DNA from: JAVWIF01 sp036639635
GTDB taxonomy: Bacteria; Bacillota_I; Bacilli_A; Erysipelotrichales; Erysipelotrichaceae
DNA: 14,318 bases
Reading direction: 5' to 3'
NCBI GenBank assembly: GCA_036639635.1
Contig: JAVWIF010000049.1
Span: 1 to 14,318, forward strand
Part shown: piece by piece, positions 14,264-14,318 of the stretch
Layout of the letters: every line of letters starts with the position of its first letter
How positions within the stretch are numbered: the stretch's first letter is position 1
Made by a program: the position numbers and the translations under genes
Notes under the pieces: generated by a model
What the model was told of the DNA's origin: nothing
What the model saw: only the letters and a program-made list of their open reading frames with translations
Database searches by the model: none

Positions 14264-14318
14264 CACTTCAATGCGATATAATCACATAAGTGGTGGGATG
14301 AATCCAGCAATATAAAAT

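Overview
The window is AT-rich Firmicutes DNA. Shine-Dalgarno sites are strong (AAGGAGG, AGGAGG, AAAGGAG), some starts are TTG, TGA is a stop codon, and the proteins are rich in Lys, Ile and Asn. The family content (WXG100 proteins, YukD-like protein, EssC-type ATPase, DUF6382-FHA protein, DUF4176 and DUF3783 proteins) fits an anaerobic gut-type Firmicute, perhaps an Erysipelotrichia or a Clostridia relative. The species cannot be named from the sequence.

Layout. At the far left is a rho-independent terminator (about 18-58), then a minus-strand gene for a small six-helix membrane protein (85-636) with its own extended -10 promoter. From 768 to 13541 there is one long plus-strand gene string, almost without gaps and often overlapping, ending in a strong hairpin terminator (13544-13576). 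Its order is: DUF6382-FHA protein; Ser/Thr kinase with a membrane helix and an extracellular helical part (interrupted by a single-base frameshift at 2332-2335); 63-aa membrane/coiled-coil protein; 1062-aa surface protein of about nine Ig-like repeats with a C-terminal anchor; EssC-type FHA/FtsK-SpoIIIE ATPase; YukD/EsaB ubiquitin-like protein; two WXG100 proteins; a small helical protein; a candidate effector with a helical head and a Gly/Ala-rich tail; and a DUF4176 protein. On the right are a minus-strand DUF3783 gene (13627-14190) and a minus-strand terminator for a gene that lies mostly outside the window.

Interpretation. The plus-strand string is a type VII secretion (T7SS) locus. The EssC-like motor, YukD and WXG100 proteins are clear. 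EsaA/YueB and EssA are not in the window, and no canonical EssB/YukC is seen. In their place are an apparently active kinase with the same overall topology as the EssB pseudokinase (cytosolic kinase fold, one membrane helix, extracellular helices), two FHA phosphothreonine-binding modules (one in the DUF6382 protein, one at the head of EssC), and a long Ig-repeat membrane protein that could span the envelope. The inferred model is a phospho-regulated variant T7SS: the kinase phosphorylates a machine component, the FHA domains read the mark, EssC drives export of the WXG100 pair and the candidate effector, and the Ig protein supplies the outer part of the machine.

Main uncertainties: whether the kinase frameshift is real, programmed or a sequencing error; what the Gly/Ala-rich effector tail does; and which flanking genes beyond the window belong to the system.
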